Assembly: GCF_014643695.1 (NCBI RefSeq)
Contig: NZ_BMJY01000004.1
Coordinates: 62,001 to 126,000, forward strand
Reading direction: 5' to 3'
Source: Microbacterium album
Lineage (GTDB): Bacteria > Actinomycetota > Actinomycetes > Actinomycetales > Microbacteriaceae
Length of the DNA stretch: 64,000 bases
Shown: one piece after another, positions 25,183-35,197 of the stretch
Layout: each line of letters starts with the position of its first letter
Numbering within the stretch: position 1 is the stretch's first letter
Notes under the pieces: generated by a model
The model's database searches: none
What the model saw: only the letters and a program-made list of their open reading frames with translations
What the model was told of the DNA's origin: nothing
Program-made: the position numbers and the translations under genes

Positions 25183-26281
25183 ATTCGACGCCGCGCGGCG
25201 CGTCACCGTTTTCGCAGAGCACGCATCAGCCAACCTCGGCGATCAGGCGATCAGCGCCGCGTTAGGCGATCTTCTCCGCGACAACGGCCTCGACGTCGAA
25301 CGTCGTTCGTTCACGGATTACACGATCTGCGAGGAAGGAGCGCCCCAGCCTGCAAGCACGCAGGCTTCCGTGACGCCCGCCGAGCGGCTCCGCAAGCGCC
25401 TGGCGCAATCGCCGACCCTCCGAGAAATACGCGCAGTGGGGCTACGCTCAAGGTTGGCCGCCACCGTTCGTAACGCCGACGCAGTCGTCGTGGGCGGGGG
25501 GGCACTGATTCAGGACAACTCCATGCGATTCCCGATAGCACTGCGTGAAATATCCAGAGCCTGCAGCCTGGAGGGCATAGCGCTATTCGTCGCGGGGGTC
25601 AGTGTGGAGGGCGTCCTCTCACCTCGCGCTCGCACGCTCTTCGGTCGGTCGTTGCGACTCGCACAAGCCGTGTATGCGCGTGACGACACGACCGCGCGGA
25701 TCATGGGCGAATTGTGGTCCCTCGAGACCCCCGTCATTGGCGACTTCGCCGCTGTCCCTGCTCCCAGGAACGCGGGAGTGGGCAGGAGCGGGGTCGCGCT
25801 GAACATCCGGACCGGCATGTCTGAGCCCCAGCGGCGCGAGGTCCTGGCATTCCTGGACCGCGCCCTCGCCGAGGACGCGTCACCTGTCATTGTCTTCACC
25901 ACGGGCGTGCGAGAAGACGAGCGAGCGGCACGCTCATTCGTGGAGGCCTTCGCCCCGCGGCAGAGGATGCAGCTCGCAACTCCGAAGTCACTTGACGAGT
26001 TGCTGACGCTGCTACGCCAGCCACGTTTGGTCTACCCTTCACGATTGCACAGCGCGATCCTTGGGCTCCGCGAGGGAGCACAAGTGGTACGTCCCTCAGC
26101 CACCGATAAGGTGTCCAGCTACCTGCTGTCGGAGTGTGATGTGTGGGACACCTGGTATGACTTCGAGGTGACCCCCGGCGAAACCAATGCGCACGACCCC
26201 CGAGCGGGACGGCGAGGGCAGTTCATCCGCCGCGTCCTCAGTGCATCAACCCGGAAGGCTGGGCGTGCGTCAGATTCGTGA
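25172..26281 (+). CDS. Polysaccharide pyruvyl transferase family protein (first copy)
   Basis: 369 residues from an ATG after CGGAGGATGC, overlapping the polymerase gene by 11 bases. It has the PF04230 layout: ASANLGDQAISAALGDLL at the N-terminus, AVVVGGGALIQDN near residue 110, and the C-terminal RLVYPSRLHSAILGL with the conserved Arg-Leu-His that marks the family. Members add ketal pyruvate from phosphoenolpyruvate to sugars of capsules or wall polymers, although some use other substrates. A second member is encoded at 29929. The start of the next gene lies inside its 3' end. Confidence 0.85.
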   Translation: MHTKFDAARRVTVFAEHASANLGDQAISAALGDLLRDNGLDVERRSFTDYTICEEGAPQPASTQASVTPAERLRKRLAQSPTLREIRAVGLRSRLAATVRNADAVVVGGGALIQDNSMRFPIALREISRACSLEGIALFVAGVSVEGVLSPRARTLFGRSLRLAQAVYARDDTTARIMGELWSLETPVIGDFAAVPAPRNAGVGRSGVALNIRTGMSEPQRREVLAFLDRALAEDASPVIVFTTGVREDERAARSFVEAFAPRQRMQLATPKSLDELLTLLRQPRLVYPSRLHSAILGLREGAQVVRPSATDKVSSYLLSECDVWDTWYDFEVTPGETNAHDPRAGRRGQFIRRVLSASTRKAGRASDS

Positions 26282-27473
26282 CCTGTTCGCTTCGCTCGGC
26301 GACTCCGGGGCCGGCGCCGCAGGGTCCTTTCTCGTCGGGCTCGTCGCGCTAAGGGCGCTGGACACACACGAGCTCGCGCTCTACGCTCTACTCTTCTCCG
26401 CCGGCACCGCTGCCGCCGTCATCCCACAGCAGATGGCCTATCTTCCCCGACGCATCGAGCTAAACAAATCGGCGGATCGCGTGCGTCCGCGTTACGGCAG
26501 GGACTTCGCCGCCGCCGTACCACACAACACAATCGCGGTCGTCCTCGTGATCGTCTCAGGAGCGCCGCTCTATTCGAGCGTCCACCAGGATGTCGCGTTG
26601 GGAATGATCGGCGGCGCAATCCTGTGGGTCGCGTGCCTCGGATACCAGGACCACATCCGCTCAGCGCTGCATGTCACGCAACACCACCACCACGCAGCAA
26701 CAGTGTCGGTGGCCAAGCTGACCGTCTGCCTCCTCGCATTCACTGTGTTGGTCGTATGGGGCCACACGCTTCCGCCGCTTGTCCTGTCGAATCTCCCCTT
26801 CGCGGTCCTTGGCCTGTCAACTCTCGTGAGCGCGCTCCTAGGCGTGTGGCTGCACCGACACACCCAGCCGTCCGAGGAGGCGATCAAGATTCGATTCGTG
26901 ACCAGCGTCCGCACTGCCTTCGGCGGCTTCCTCCTGCAGGGGTCCGGCTATGTCACGAACCTCATCGTCGCTTTGTCTCTCGGTTCCGTGGCTCTCGCCC
27001 AACTGGAGGCTGCCCGAGTCGCCGCACAACCGGTCTTCGTCGCCGCAAGCGCACTATCCTCGTACTATCTGCCACCAGCCATCCGCCTGCAGCACGCCGG
27101 CGACCGCCGCGGCGCACTACGTCGCGTCGGCATCATGATCAGTATGCAGCTCGCCATAGGCGGGATGTACGCCGCGATCGTCCCCCTCATCGCCGGCCCG
27201 CTAGGCACCGTCGCCACCCGCACAGTCGACCCTGGGCTCGCGTCGGCTCGGGCGGGCGCCTTCGCCGCCCAATCGACCATTGCGCCGCTGAATCAGCTCA
27301 ATCTCGCGGCAGGCCGCTACAGGCTGGCCAACGTAAGCACAGCGCTGTCGGTAGCCGTCAGCCTCGGCACACTGACCGCCTGCATCGGTGCTGTCGGTGT
27401 ATACGCGGTGCCAATCGCCATGGGGGTGGGGGCGCTCACGCGCGGAGCCATCCTCCTTGCCACTCGGCGCTGA
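26265..27473 (+). CDS. Wzx-like polysaccharide flippase
   Basis: 402 residues with about twelve hydrophobic segments over the whole length and little else, as in the polysaccharide transporter (MATE-like) family. The GTG at 26265 was chosen because GGAAGG stands six bases before it and the first membrane segment then follows at the usual place; an in-frame ATG lies 78 bases upstream inside the previous gene. It would flip the lipid-linked repeat unit across the membrane. It has no distinctive sequence motif, so the call rests on topology and on its position between polymerase, pyruvyl transferase and glycosyltransferase genes. Confidence 0.75.
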   Translation: MRQIRDLFASLGDSGAGAAGSFLVGLVALRALDTHELALYALLFSAGTAAAVIPQQMAYLPRRIELNKSADRVRPRYGRDFAAAVPHNTIAVVLVIVSGAPLYSSVHQDVALGMIGGAILWVACLGYQDHIRSALHVTQHHHHAATVSVAKLTVCLLAFTVLVVWGHTLPPLVLSNLPFAVLGLSTLVSALLGVWLHRHTQPSEEAIKIRFVTSVRTAFGGFLLQGSGYVTNLIVALSLGSVALAQLEAARVAAQPVFVAASALSSYYLPPAIRLQHAGDRRGALRRVGIMISMQLAIGGMYAAIVPLIAGPLGTVATRTVDPGLASARAGAFAAQSTIAPLNQLNLAAGRYRLANVSTALSVAVSLGTLTACIGAVGVYAVPIAMGVGALTRGAILLATRR

Positions 27474-27497
27474 AGTCGGCACCCATTAGGAAAGAAA

Positions 27498-28598
27498 GTG
27501 ACGCCCGTGAGAATCTGGCACATCGGCGCTTCCGCTAACCCCCAGACGGTGAACGGAGCGAACCAAGCGATCTGGGCCCTCGCACGCGCGCAGGCCCTGC
27601 GAGGGCACCAGGTTGTAGTAGTCGCGAAGGGCAAGACCCCCGTCGGGACGGCGCGAACGCTTCGGGAGGCCATTTCCGCAAGCACCAGAACCGACGGCCC
27701 GGACGGAGATCTCATAGCGCTGTCGGCGCTCGCGGCGATTCGCAGCGCGGGGGAAGCCCGCCCAGACGTCGTGCACATGCACTCGGTATACAGTCCTTCC
27801 CACGCCGCGTTCGCCGCCTGGGCGCTTCTGCGGCGCATCCCGTACATCGTCACGCCGCACGGCGGTTACCTTCCGAACGTACTTGCCAAGCACAGCCTCC
27901 CGAAGAAGCTCTACAGATCCACGGTCGAGCGGTGGCGTGTGCGCAACGCCGCAGCCGTGGTCGCCGTAGCAGAGCCGGAGGTTGGCGACATCGAGCGCTT
28001 CTCTCGCAGGAGCGAATTGCGGCACGCGGTCGTCCCAAACATCGTCGAAATGGAAACGCCAGAGAGCACCCACGTCGCCTCGTCCCCCACGGAGGTTATC
28101 TATCTTGGCCGGCTCGACGTCGAGTGGAAGGGCATCGACCGCATCGCCGCGATAGCGGAGCGTCTCCCCCACCGCACGTTCACGATCTTCGGCAAGAACC
28201 ATCCCTCGATGTCTGCCCTACGACTCCCCGACAACGTCACTGTGCGGGCGCCCGTCTACGGCGACGAGAAGCGCGCAGTTTTGGCAGGGGCGCGCGTGCT
28301 ACTGCAGCTGTCAAGGTGGGAAGTATTCGGGATGTCCGTGCTCGAAGCCCTCCTGTGCGGCACGCAGGTGATGGTGTCCGACACGATGTACCTCGCCCCA
28401 TGGGTCGAGGCGAACGGTGGGCTCGTTCTTCGGGGAGCAGACGTAGCGGGCGCCGCCGCCGCCCTGGAAGAGTATCTCCTGCGCCCGCGAGACTTCAGCC
28501 GAGAGGAGGCGCGGCGCCAGTCCGCGCGTGCCTACTTGGACCACTCGGCCCGCGTCGCGCAGGTCGAGAGACTGTATCGAGAGGTCTTGGCAAACTGA
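27498..28598 (+). CDS. Glycosyltransferase family 4 (GT-B)
   Basis: 366 residues. GTG start with AGGAAAGAA before it, 24 bases after the flippase. N-terminal domain: VRIWHIGASANPQTVNGANQ, the Gly-rich acceptor loop, and VHMHSVYSPSHAAFAAWALL; HGGYLPN is the loop between domains. C-terminal donor domain: VIYLGRLDVEWKGIDRIAAI and LLQLSRWEVFGMSVLEALLCG, where the two Glu are the usual donor-binding residues. Its donor is unknown. It ends the tightly packed part of the operon; a 320-base gap follows. Confidence 0.88.
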   Translation: MTPVRIWHIGASANPQTVNGANQAIWALARAQALRGHQVVVVAKGKTPVGTARTLREAISASTRTDGPDGDLIALSALAAIRSAGEARPDVVHMHSVYSPSHAAFAAWALLRRIPYIVTPHGGYLPNVLAKHSLPKKLYRSTVERWRVRNAAAVVAVAEPEVGDIERFSRRSELRHAVVPNIVEMETPESTHVASSPTEVIYLGRLDVEWKGIDRIAAIAERLPHRTFTIFGKNHPSMSALRLPDNVTVRAPVYGDEKRAVLAGARVLLQLSRWEVFGMSVLEALLCGTQVMVSDTMYLAPWVEANGGLVLRGADVAGAAAALEEYLLRPRDFSREEARRQSARAYLDHSARVAQVERLYREVLAN

Positions 28599-28918
28599 CA
28601 CCACCGTCGCGACACACCACCGTAAACCCGCCGTTCTCACGGACAGCATGCGCCTGGTACACCTCGCGTAGGCGTTTCCACTAGGGCCTTGAGCATGGAG
28701 ATGAAGTTGAGCAAGCGCCACGCGGCAGGGGGCACCCCCTGGCCGGACGATCCCCCGTTGCAGTCCTATGTGGCACGACTCCTGCCGCGAACGCAAGGAC
28801 TCCGCCGCGTCTGGTAGTTGTGCGACCACATTTCGTCCTGCGCAAGACGCGCACAACCGCCCCCTCCGGAGAGTAGCGGCCGGACCGGCATCACGAGGCC
28901 GAAGACACAAGGAGAATC
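28599..28918. other. Intergenic gap inside the polysaccharide locus
   Basis: 320 bases. A 40-codon ORF at 28695-28817 (MEMKLSKRHAAGGTPWPDDP and on) has no good ribosome binding site and was not called; it could be the remnant of a lost gene. A promoter for the nitroreductase-family gene may lie here. The ribosome binding site AAGGAGAATC ends the gap. Confidence 0.45.
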
Positions 28919-29932
28919 ATGGTGAAGCTCGAGCACAGCCCGGCGTCCATCGCACAGCGAGCAGTCGGCGCGGCCAAACGGCGCGCGAAGAGAATGCTTG
29001 CCGGAAGCCCCTTCGCGCGGGAGAAGCGTGCTGTCTCGCACGGCATCCGACGGTACCGAAACGAGATCGGGGGAGGCAGCGACCTCTACCTCCTGCGGCG
29101 CAATACGCACATGTTGGAGAAGGGCCTGACGATGCGGCCGCGGCGCGATACGTTTGCCGTTGACTACATCGAGCAGACCATCGCCTCATTCGACGCCCTA
29201 CTCCGCAGCGGGGGTCTCGCGCAGGATGCGATGGAGTTTCAGTGGATGCGCGCGGTTCTCGACGAGTACTTCGAGGCAACAGCAGCCTCGCGTAACCCGG
29301 TCATCGCGCGAGCCCGAGAGCGCTTCGCCGCTCTCCACTGCGGCGAAACGACGTCTGAGACCGGCCCACATGTCCACCAACTCATGGGGCATGTGACCAT
29401 AGATGACCTGACCTCGCTTGCGCACGGCCGTCGATCGGTACGGTGGTTCACCTCCGAGCCGGTGCCTCTGGAGGCGGTCGACCGGGCGATCACGGTCGCC
29501 GCTGAGGCCCCGACGGCGTGCAATCGGCAGCCATACCGATTCGAGATCTTCGACGATCCGGGGAGCGTCGCGAAAGTTGCAGCCATCCCCATGGGCACGA
29601 AGGGTTTCGCGGGGCAGATTCCCGGGATTATCGTCGTCATCGGCGACCTCTCGGCATTTTTCGATGAGCGGGACCGTCACCTGATCTACGTGGACGCTTC
29701 GCTCGCCACGATGGGCCTCATACTCGGGCTCGAGGCGCAGGGCATTGCGAGTTGTTCCATCAACTGGCCCGATATGCCGGATCGGGAGTCGCGCATGCGG
29801 GACCTGCTTGGACTGGCACCCTGGGAACGCGTCGTCCTGCTCGTTGCCTATGGCTATGCTGACCCGCAAGGACTCGTCCCCTTCTCTGCCAAACGCCGCC
29901 TTGAACTGATCCGGAGCCACCGCACGCTATGA
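28919..29932 (+). CDS. Nitroreductase family protein of polysaccharide locus
   Basis: 337 residues from an ATG/GTG pair after AAGGAGAATC. Residues 1-160 are mostly helical and charged, with LLRRNTHMLEKGLTMRPRRD near residue 60 (20 residues shown). Residues 165-337 form the flavin-binding nitroreductase fold: RRSVRWFTSEPVPLEAVDRA, EAPTACNRQPYRFEIFDD, and LIYVDASLATMGLILGLEAQG. Proteins of this layout are often encoded next to pyruvyl transferases in polysaccharide loci, and this gene overlaps one by four bases. FMN-dependent redox chemistry on a sugar or lipid intermediate is conceivable, but no reaction is known to me. Confidence 0.78.
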   Translation: MVKLEHSPASIAQRAVGAAKRRAKRMLAGSPFAREKRAVSHGIRRYRNEIGGGSDLYLLRRNTHMLEKGLTMRPRRDTFAVDYIEQTIASFDALLRSGGLAQDAMEFQWMRAVLDEYFEATAASRNPVIARARERFAALHCGETTSETGPHVHQLMGHVTIDDLTSLAHGRRSVRWFTSEPVPLEAVDRAITVAAEAPTACNRQPYRFEIFDDPGSVAKVAAIPMGTKGFAGQIPGIIVVIGDLSAFFDERDRHLIYVDASLATMGLILGLEAQGIASCSINWPDMPDRESRMRDLLGLAPWERVVLLVAYGYADPQGLVPFSAKRRLELIRSHRTL

Positions 29933-31026
29933 AGACAATCGACATTCGCGGCACGCAGACTCACAACAAGGGCGCGCAGCTCATGCTTGAGGCGATTGTG
30001 GACCGTCTCGGCGCACGCAATCGCCTATCAGTGCCGCCTGCTTGGTCGGATTTCGCGATCCGCGGTGAACTCGGCGTTTATCAGACCCTCCACGAGTACC
30101 GGCTCCCCCGGCTAGCGACAACGCTCGGCGACATCGTGCCAACCAGGTACACCCTCGCGTACGGCCTGACCCGCGACCGCGACATCGACGCCGTGCTGGA
30201 TGCTTCGGGATTCGCTTACAGTGATTCGTTCGGCGCACGCAGGTCGCGCAGGGAAGCCCTCTACGGAAGGCGGTGGCAGAAGCGCGGCGTCCCGAAGGTG
30301 ATGCTGCCGCAGGCGTTCGGCCCTTTCTCGGACGTTACAACCCGTAGGTGGGCACGCGAAGTACTCGAACAGGCAACAATCGTCTTCGCCCGTGACTCAG
30401 TCAGCGCCGAGCACGTCGCCTCCCTGAATTTGTCGACCGACGTGCGCGTCGCACCCGACTTCACCATCGGCCTGGCACCGAGCGCGACACCTTCTGACTT
30501 CAAAGGGTCCTTCGCGGCGGTCGTGCCGAACGCGAAAATGATCACCTCTGGCACCGTCGAGCACGCGCCGTACGTCGCGACGCTCGCGGGTTACATCGCG
30601 GCCGCTACAGCGGCCGGGCTCGAACCGGTCCTGGTCGTGCACGAGGCGGGCGATGCAGCGCTGGCGGAGGAGGTCCGCGCGCAGAAGCCGGCACGGATCT
30701 ACACGAGCCCCTCCCCCCGAGTGCTCAAAGCCGCCCTCGGGCGAGCCGATGCCGTGGTGTCAAGCCGCTTCCACGCCGTGGTGGGTGGGTTGTCGCAGGG
30801 AGTGCCCACCCTCGCGCTCGGCTGGTCCCATAAGTACCGCGAGCTGCTCGCAGACTTCGGCGTGTCCGATTGGATTGTGCGGGCGGAGGAGAATCCCGAT
30901 GAGCGCTTCACGTCCCTACTCGAAGACAAGAACGGCCAAGCGAGTCTGGCGCAAGCCCGGCCGAAGCTTCTCAGCCAAGTTGACGAGATGTGGTCAACGA
31001 CCGAGCAGAGCCTCGGGATCGACTGA
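29929..31026 (+). CDS. Polysaccharide pyruvyl transferase family protein (second copy)
   Basis: 365 residues, ATGA overlap with the nitroreductase-family gene. The PF04230 features are clear: TQTHNKGAQLMLEAIVDRL at the N-terminus, DASGFAYSD near residue 90, VMLPQAFGPFSD, VFARDSVSAEHV, and DAVVSSRFHAVVGGLSQGVP with the Arg-Phe-His signature. It differs strongly from the first member at 25172, so they are not recent duplicates and probably modify different sugars. It may act on the polymer together with the nitroreductase-family protein. Confidence 0.85.
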   Translation: MKTIDIRGTQTHNKGAQLMLEAIVDRLGARNRLSVPPAWSDFAIRGELGVYQTLHEYRLPRLATTLGDIVPTRYTLAYGLTRDRDIDAVLDASGFAYSDSFGARRSRREALYGRRWQKRGVPKVMLPQAFGPFSDVTTRRWAREVLEQATIVFARDSVSAEHVASLNLSTDVRVAPDFTIGLAPSATPSDFKGSFAAVVPNAKMITSGTVEHAPYVATLAGYIAAATAAGLEPVLVVHEAGDAALAEEVRAQKPARIYTSPSPRVLKAALGRADAVVSSRFHAVVGGLSQGVPTLALGWSHKYRELLADFGVSDWIVRAEENPDERFTSLLEDKNGQASLAQARPKLLSQVDEMWSTTEQSLGID

Positions 31027-31152
31027 GCGTGCCTGCCTGACCAAGATTCAGAAGGCGCCATGTCAGACGATCGACATGACCATACCCTCGCACAGCGCGA
31101 CAAGATCCGCCCACCACGCAAGCCGTTCTATACAACCGAATTGAAGGACCCC

Positions 31153-32184
31153 GTGACTAAGCGCGCACTCATCACCGGCATCACCGGCCAAGACGGTTCC
31201 TACCTCGCTGAACTGTTGCTCGCCAAGGGATACGAAGTCCATGGCGTCATCCGTCGTTCATCAACATTTAACACTTCCCGCATCGACCACCTCTACGTCG
31301 ACCCCCACGACCCCACTGCCAAGCTTTTCCTGCACTACGGCGATCTGAGTGATGGAGCCCGTCTCGTCACGCTACTGAGCGAGATCAAGCCCGACGAGGT
31401 CTACAACCTTGCCGCTCAGTCGCACGTGCGCGTCTCGTTCGATGAGCCCGAGCACACCGCCGACACCACCGGAACCGGCACCATCCGCCTGCTCGAAGCG
31501 GTTCGCCTGTCCGGTATCCAGACCCGCTTCTACCAGGCGTCTTCGTCCGAGTTGTACGGCGCTACTCCGCCGCCGCAGAACGAGACCACGCCGTTCTACC
31601 CGCGCTCGCCCTACGCTGCCGCGAAGCTCTACAGCTTCTGGATCACGAAGAACTACCGCGAGGCGTATGACATGTTCGCGGTCAACGGGATCCTGTTCAA
31701 CCACGAGTCGCCCCGGCGTGGTGAGACCTTCGTGACGCGCAAGATCACACGTGCCGTAGCCCGCATCAAGGCCGGCGTGCAGAAGGACCTCTACCTGGGC
31801 AACCTCGAGTCCATCCGTGACTGGGGTTACGCGGCTGAGTACGTGGAGGGCATGTGGCGCATGCTGCAGGCCGATGAGCCCGACGACTATGTGCTCGCGA
31901 CGGGCGTCGGCTACACGATCAAGGACTTCCTCGAGGCCTCCTTCGGCCACGTCGGGCTGGACTGGCAGGAGTTCGTGAAGTTCGACGAGCGCTACCTGCG
32001 CCCCACCGAGGTCGATGCGCTTATCGGCGACGCCTCCAAGGCCGAGGCGAAGCTCGGGTGGAAGGCCACGATCGACGGGCTGGCGCTTGCGAAGCTGATG
32101 GTCGACGCCGACATCGAGGCACTCGAGTGCGAGGGGCGCCCCTGGATCGACACCGTCAAGCTCCCCGCCTGGCAGGCAGCATGA
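31153..32184 (+). CDS. gmd: GDP-mannose 4,6-dehydratase
   Basis: Converts GDP-mannose to GDP-4-keto-6-deoxymannose, the first step to GDP-fucose. 343 residues from the GTG that follows GAAGGACCCC; this fits the family length, whereas an ATG 93 bases upstream adds an unconserved tail. The NAD(P)-binding motif [17 protein letters not shown] is at the N-terminus, Ser/Tyr/Lys of the active site lie in QASSSELYG and [13 protein letters not shown], and the GMD-specific [18 protein letters not shown] follows. It overlaps fcl by four bases. Confidence 0.96.
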   Translation: MTKRALITGITGQDGSYLAELLLAKGYEVHGVIRRSSTFNTSRIDHLYVDPHDPTAKLFLHYGDLSDGARLVTLLSEIKPDEVYNLAAQSHVRVSFDEPEHTADTTGTGTIRLLEAVRLSGIQTRFYQASSSELYGATPPPQNETTPFYPRSPYAAAKLYSFWITKNYREAYDMFAVNGILFNHESPRRGETFVTRKITRAVARIKAGVQKDLYLGNLESIRDWGYAAEYVEGMWRMLQADEPDDYVLATGVGYTIKDFLEASFGHVGLDWQEFVKFDERYLRPTEVDALIGDASKAEAKLGWKATIDGLALAKLMVDADIEALECEGRPWIDTVKLPAWQAA

Positions 32185-33161
32185 CTTCCTCCGACGGCCT
32201 CGACTACACGCCCGGGGAGCTGGAGCGCGGCGCCACCTTCTACGTGGCGGGGCACCGCGGCCTCGTCGGGTCGGCGATCTGGCGCAAGCTCGTGTCCTCC
32301 GGATTCGAGAATCTCGTGGGCAAGAGCTCGAGCGAGCTCGACCTGAAGGAGCGCGACGCTGTCTTCGACTTCTTCCGCGAGACCAAGCCGAAGTACGTGG
32401 TGCTCGCAGCGGCGAAGGTGGGCGGCATCCTCGCCAACAGCACCTACCCTGTCGACTTCCTGAGCGACAACATCCGCATCCAGTCGAACGTGATGGACGC
32501 GGCCCTCGAAGCGGGCGTGGAGCGGCTGCTGTTCCTCGGCTCCTCTTGCATCTACCCCAAGTTCGCCGCGCAGCCCATCCGCGAGGACTCGCTGCTCACG
32601 GGGCACCTCGAACCCACCAACGACGCCTACGCGATCGCGAAGATCACCGGCATCCTCAACGTGCAGGCGGTGCGGCGCCAGTACGGGCTGCCGTGGATCT
32701 CGGCGATGCCGACGAACCTCTACGGACCCAACGACAACTTCTCGCCGAAGGGCTCGCACGTGCTCCCCGCGCTCATCCGGCGCTACGACGAGGCCGCGCG
32801 TTCCGGTGCAACGAGCGTGACGAACTGGGGCACCGGCACTCCGCGCCGCGAGTTCCTCCACGCCGACGACATGGCGGACGCCTGCCTGCACCTGCTGGAG
32901 CACTACGACGGTCCTTCGCAGGTCAACGTGGGCACGGGCACGGACGTGACCATCCGCGAGATCGCGGAGACGATCGCCGAAGTGGTCGGCTACCAGGGCG
33001 AGACGGAGTGGGACACGTCCAAGCCCGACGGCACGCCGCAGAAGCTGCTGGACGTGTCGAAGCTGGCGCAGGCTGGGTGGACGTCGAAGATCTCGCTGCA
33101 GGAGGGGCTGGAGCGCACGGTCGCCTGGTACCGGGAGCACGTCGGCGCATTGCGTGAGTGA
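32181..33161 (+). CDS. fcl: GDP-L-fucose synthase
   Basis: Epimerises and reduces GDP-4-keto-6-deoxymannose to GDP-L-fucose with NADPH. 326 residues with a short N-terminal extension before [18 protein letters not shown]. Active-site residues lie in [11 protein letters not shown] (Ser, Cys) and [10 protein letters not shown] (Tyr, Lys), and [13 protein letters not shown] and GTPRREFLH match the family. The ATG is within the stop of gmd, so the pair is translated together and provides fucose, or another 6-deoxyhexose, for the polymer. Confidence 0.96.
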   Translation: MTSSDGLDYTPGELERGATFYVAGHRGLVGSAIWRKLVSSGFENLVGKSSSELDLKERDAVFDFFRETKPKYVVLAAAKVGGILANSTYPVDFLSDNIRIQSNVMDAALEAGVERLLFLGSSCIYPKFAAQPIREDSLLTGHLEPTNDAYAIAKITGILNVQAVRRQYGLPWISAMPTNLYGPNDNFSPKGSHVLPALIRRYDEAARSGATSVTNWGTGTPRREFLHADDMADACLHLLEHYDGPSQVNVGTGTDVTIREIAETIAEVVGYQGETEWDTSKPDGTPQKLLDVSKLAQAGWTSKISLQEGLERTVAWYREHVGALRE

Positions 33162-33215
33162 GCGATCCTCGACTGGCCGCAGGGCTAAAGGCCACGATTA
33201 GTCTATCGTGATCGG

Positions 33216-35003
33216 GTGACCACGACCTCGATGTCTCCGCGCCGTCGGGCGGCGGGGCGCGTGATTGCGAGCGTCCTCGCCGTGGCGCTCACCCTCTTCC
33301 TCGCGATGCTGGCCTGGGTCGGATTTCGTGCCGTCGCCGCGCAGGAGCATCTCTCGGCCGCCCAGCGCATGGCGGGCGACCTCCGGCAGACGCTGGCGAG
33401 CGATCCCACGCGCGCGACCGCGGCGGTCGACGCGCTGTCGGCGGAGGTCTCGGCGGCGCGCGGGCTCGTCGGCGACCCGGTCTGGAACATCGCGGAGACG
33501 CTGCCGTGGCTCGGGCCGCAGCTGTCGGCCGCCGCGACCATCACCGAGACGCTGGACACGGTGCTGGCGGGCGCCGCCCGGCCGCTCGCCGGCATCGCAG
33601 CCGACGGGCTCACGTCCCTCGCGCCGCGCGACGGGCGCATCGACCTCGACGCGCTCGCCTCGCTGCGACAGCCCGCGGAGGCCGCCGAGCGCGTCCTGAT
33701 CTCCGCCTCGCAGCAGGTCGACCGCATCGACCGCGCGCCGCTCATCCGTCCACTGCGCGAGGGCGTGGAGCAGGTCGACGCGATGCTGGGGGAGTTCACG
33801 ACGACCAGCGCGATCCTCGCGAACGCGAGCGAGCTGCTCACGGCCATGCTCGGCTCTGAAGGCCCGCGCGAGTATCTGCTGCTGTTCCAGAACAACGCCG
33901 AGTGGCGCGCGCTCGGCGGAATCCCCGGCGCAATGCTCACCCTCCGCACCGACGGGGGCGCGATCGAGCTCGCCACACAGGCCTCGAGCAGCGACTTCCC
34001 GCGCCTTGACACCCCGATCCTGCCGCTCGGTGATGAAATCACCGGGATCTACGGCGACCACCCGGGCCGGTGGATTCAGAACGTGACGCAGATCCCCGAC
34101 TTCGGCGTGGCCGCCCCCCTGGCGCGCGAGTTCTGGCAGCGGCAGCACGGGGACGAGCTGGCGGGTGTCATCGCCGTCGACCCGGTCGCGCTGTCGTATC
34201 TGCTCGAGGCGACAGGGCCCATCGACCTTCCCACGGGCGACACGCTGACAGCGGAGAACGCCGTCTCGCTGCTGCTGAACGAGGTGTATCTGCGCTATCC
34301 CGACCCACGGGAACAGGATGACTTCTTCGCGACAGCGGCTGCCGCCGTCTTCGACCGCCTGCTCGACGCGGCCGACCCGCAGAAGCTCATCCCGGCGCTC
34401 ACGCGCGTCGGCGAGGAGCGCCGGCTATTGGTGTGGAGCGCCGACGGCGGCGAGCAGGAGATCCTCGATGGCACCACCCTGCAGGGGGCGCTACCCGACA
34501 GCGATGCGGACGTGAACCGCTTCGGGGTCTATCTGAACGACGGCACCGGCTCGAAGCTCGACTACTACATGGACGTCGGCGCCCACGCCACGCTCTGCAC
34601 CGTGACGCCGGTCGCGGCCACCGCGGCCCTGCGGCTCGAGCTCCGCAACGGCGCGCCTGACGATGCCGCGACCTCGTTGCCCGACTACATCGTCGGCACG
34701 CGGGGCGAGACCACCATCGGTGGCACGCTGCGGGGCGTCACCCGTACCATCGCCTACATCTATCTGCCCGAGGGCGCGTCCCTCGGCACCCGCGCCGCGT
34801 CCACCGGCGAGGCGATGGAGGTCGGCACCCACGACGGGCGCACGGTGATCGGGTGGTGGGCCGACACGGCGCCGGGAGAGACCGCGACGCTTGACCTCAC
34901 GGCAAACGTGCCCACCGCGCCCCGGGTCGAGGTACTCATGACACCGCACGTGCGTGACGCCGTTTCTCCTGCCGAACCGGCGCGCTGTGACTCCGGTCGT
35001 TAG
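33216..35003 (+). CDS. DUF4012 domain-containing membrane protein
   Basis: 595 residues. A GTG start with a weak ribosome binding site; an ATG five codons later is an alternative. One N-terminal membrane segment (about residues 15-38) is followed by a long outside region: a coiled, Ala-rich part (residues 40-210) and the DUF4012 domain, beginning near EYLLLFQNNAEWRALGGIPG, a stretch that resembles part of LytR/CpsA-Psr-type domains. DUF4012 proteins are frequent in actinobacterial polysaccharide loci and may act in attachment or assembly of the polymer outside the membrane; no reaction is known. It stands 55 bases after fcl. Confidence 0.82.
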   Translation: MTTTSMSPRRRAAGRVIASVLAVALTLFLAMLAWVGFRAVAAQEHLSAAQRMAGDLRQTLASDPTRATAAVDALSAEVSAARGLVGDPVWNIAETLPWLGPQLSAAATITETLDTVLAGAARPLAGIAADGLTSLAPRDGRIDLDALASLRQPAEAAERVLISASQQVDRIDRAPLIRPLREGVEQVDAMLGEFTTTSAILANASELLTAMLGSEGPREYLLLFQNNAEWRALGGIPGAMLTLRTDGGAIELATQASSSDFPRLDTPILPLGDEITGIYGDHPGRWIQNVTQIPDFGVAAPLAREFWQRQHGDELAGVIAVDPVALSYLLEATGPIDLPTGDTLTAENAVSLLLNEVYLRYPDPREQDDFFATAAAAVFDRLLDAADPQKLIPALTRVGEERRLLVWSADGGEQEILDGTTLQGALPDSDADVNRFGVYLNDGTGSKLDYYMDVGAHATLCTVTPVAATAALRLELRNGAPDDAATSLPDYIVGTRGETTIGGTLRGVTRTIAYIYLPEGASLGTRAASTGEAMEVGTHDGRTVIGWWADTAPGETATLDLTANVPTAPRVEVLMTPHVRDAVSPAEPARCDSGR

Positions 35004-35197
35004 GGGCGCTGATCGGGGCTTCTGTCGGGCACTGAGAGAGCGCTTTGACGCCAGATCGTCACGAGCTCTTAACATCCGAGCTTGCTATTTGCTGAGGGCT
35101 TGCTGAATAATCTGGAGAGGCGTGCACCATCACGGCACTCTCTTGCCGGTGCGCCGAGAAGGCCCGCGCAGGTCCATGTCCGCTAAAGGAAGAAGTT

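Noticed and set aside
28695..28817. 40-codon ORF MEMKLSKRHAAGGTPWPDDP... in the gap before the nitroreductase-family gene
   Set aside because: No ribosome binding site and no recognisable family; at most a gene remnant. Described under the gap instead.
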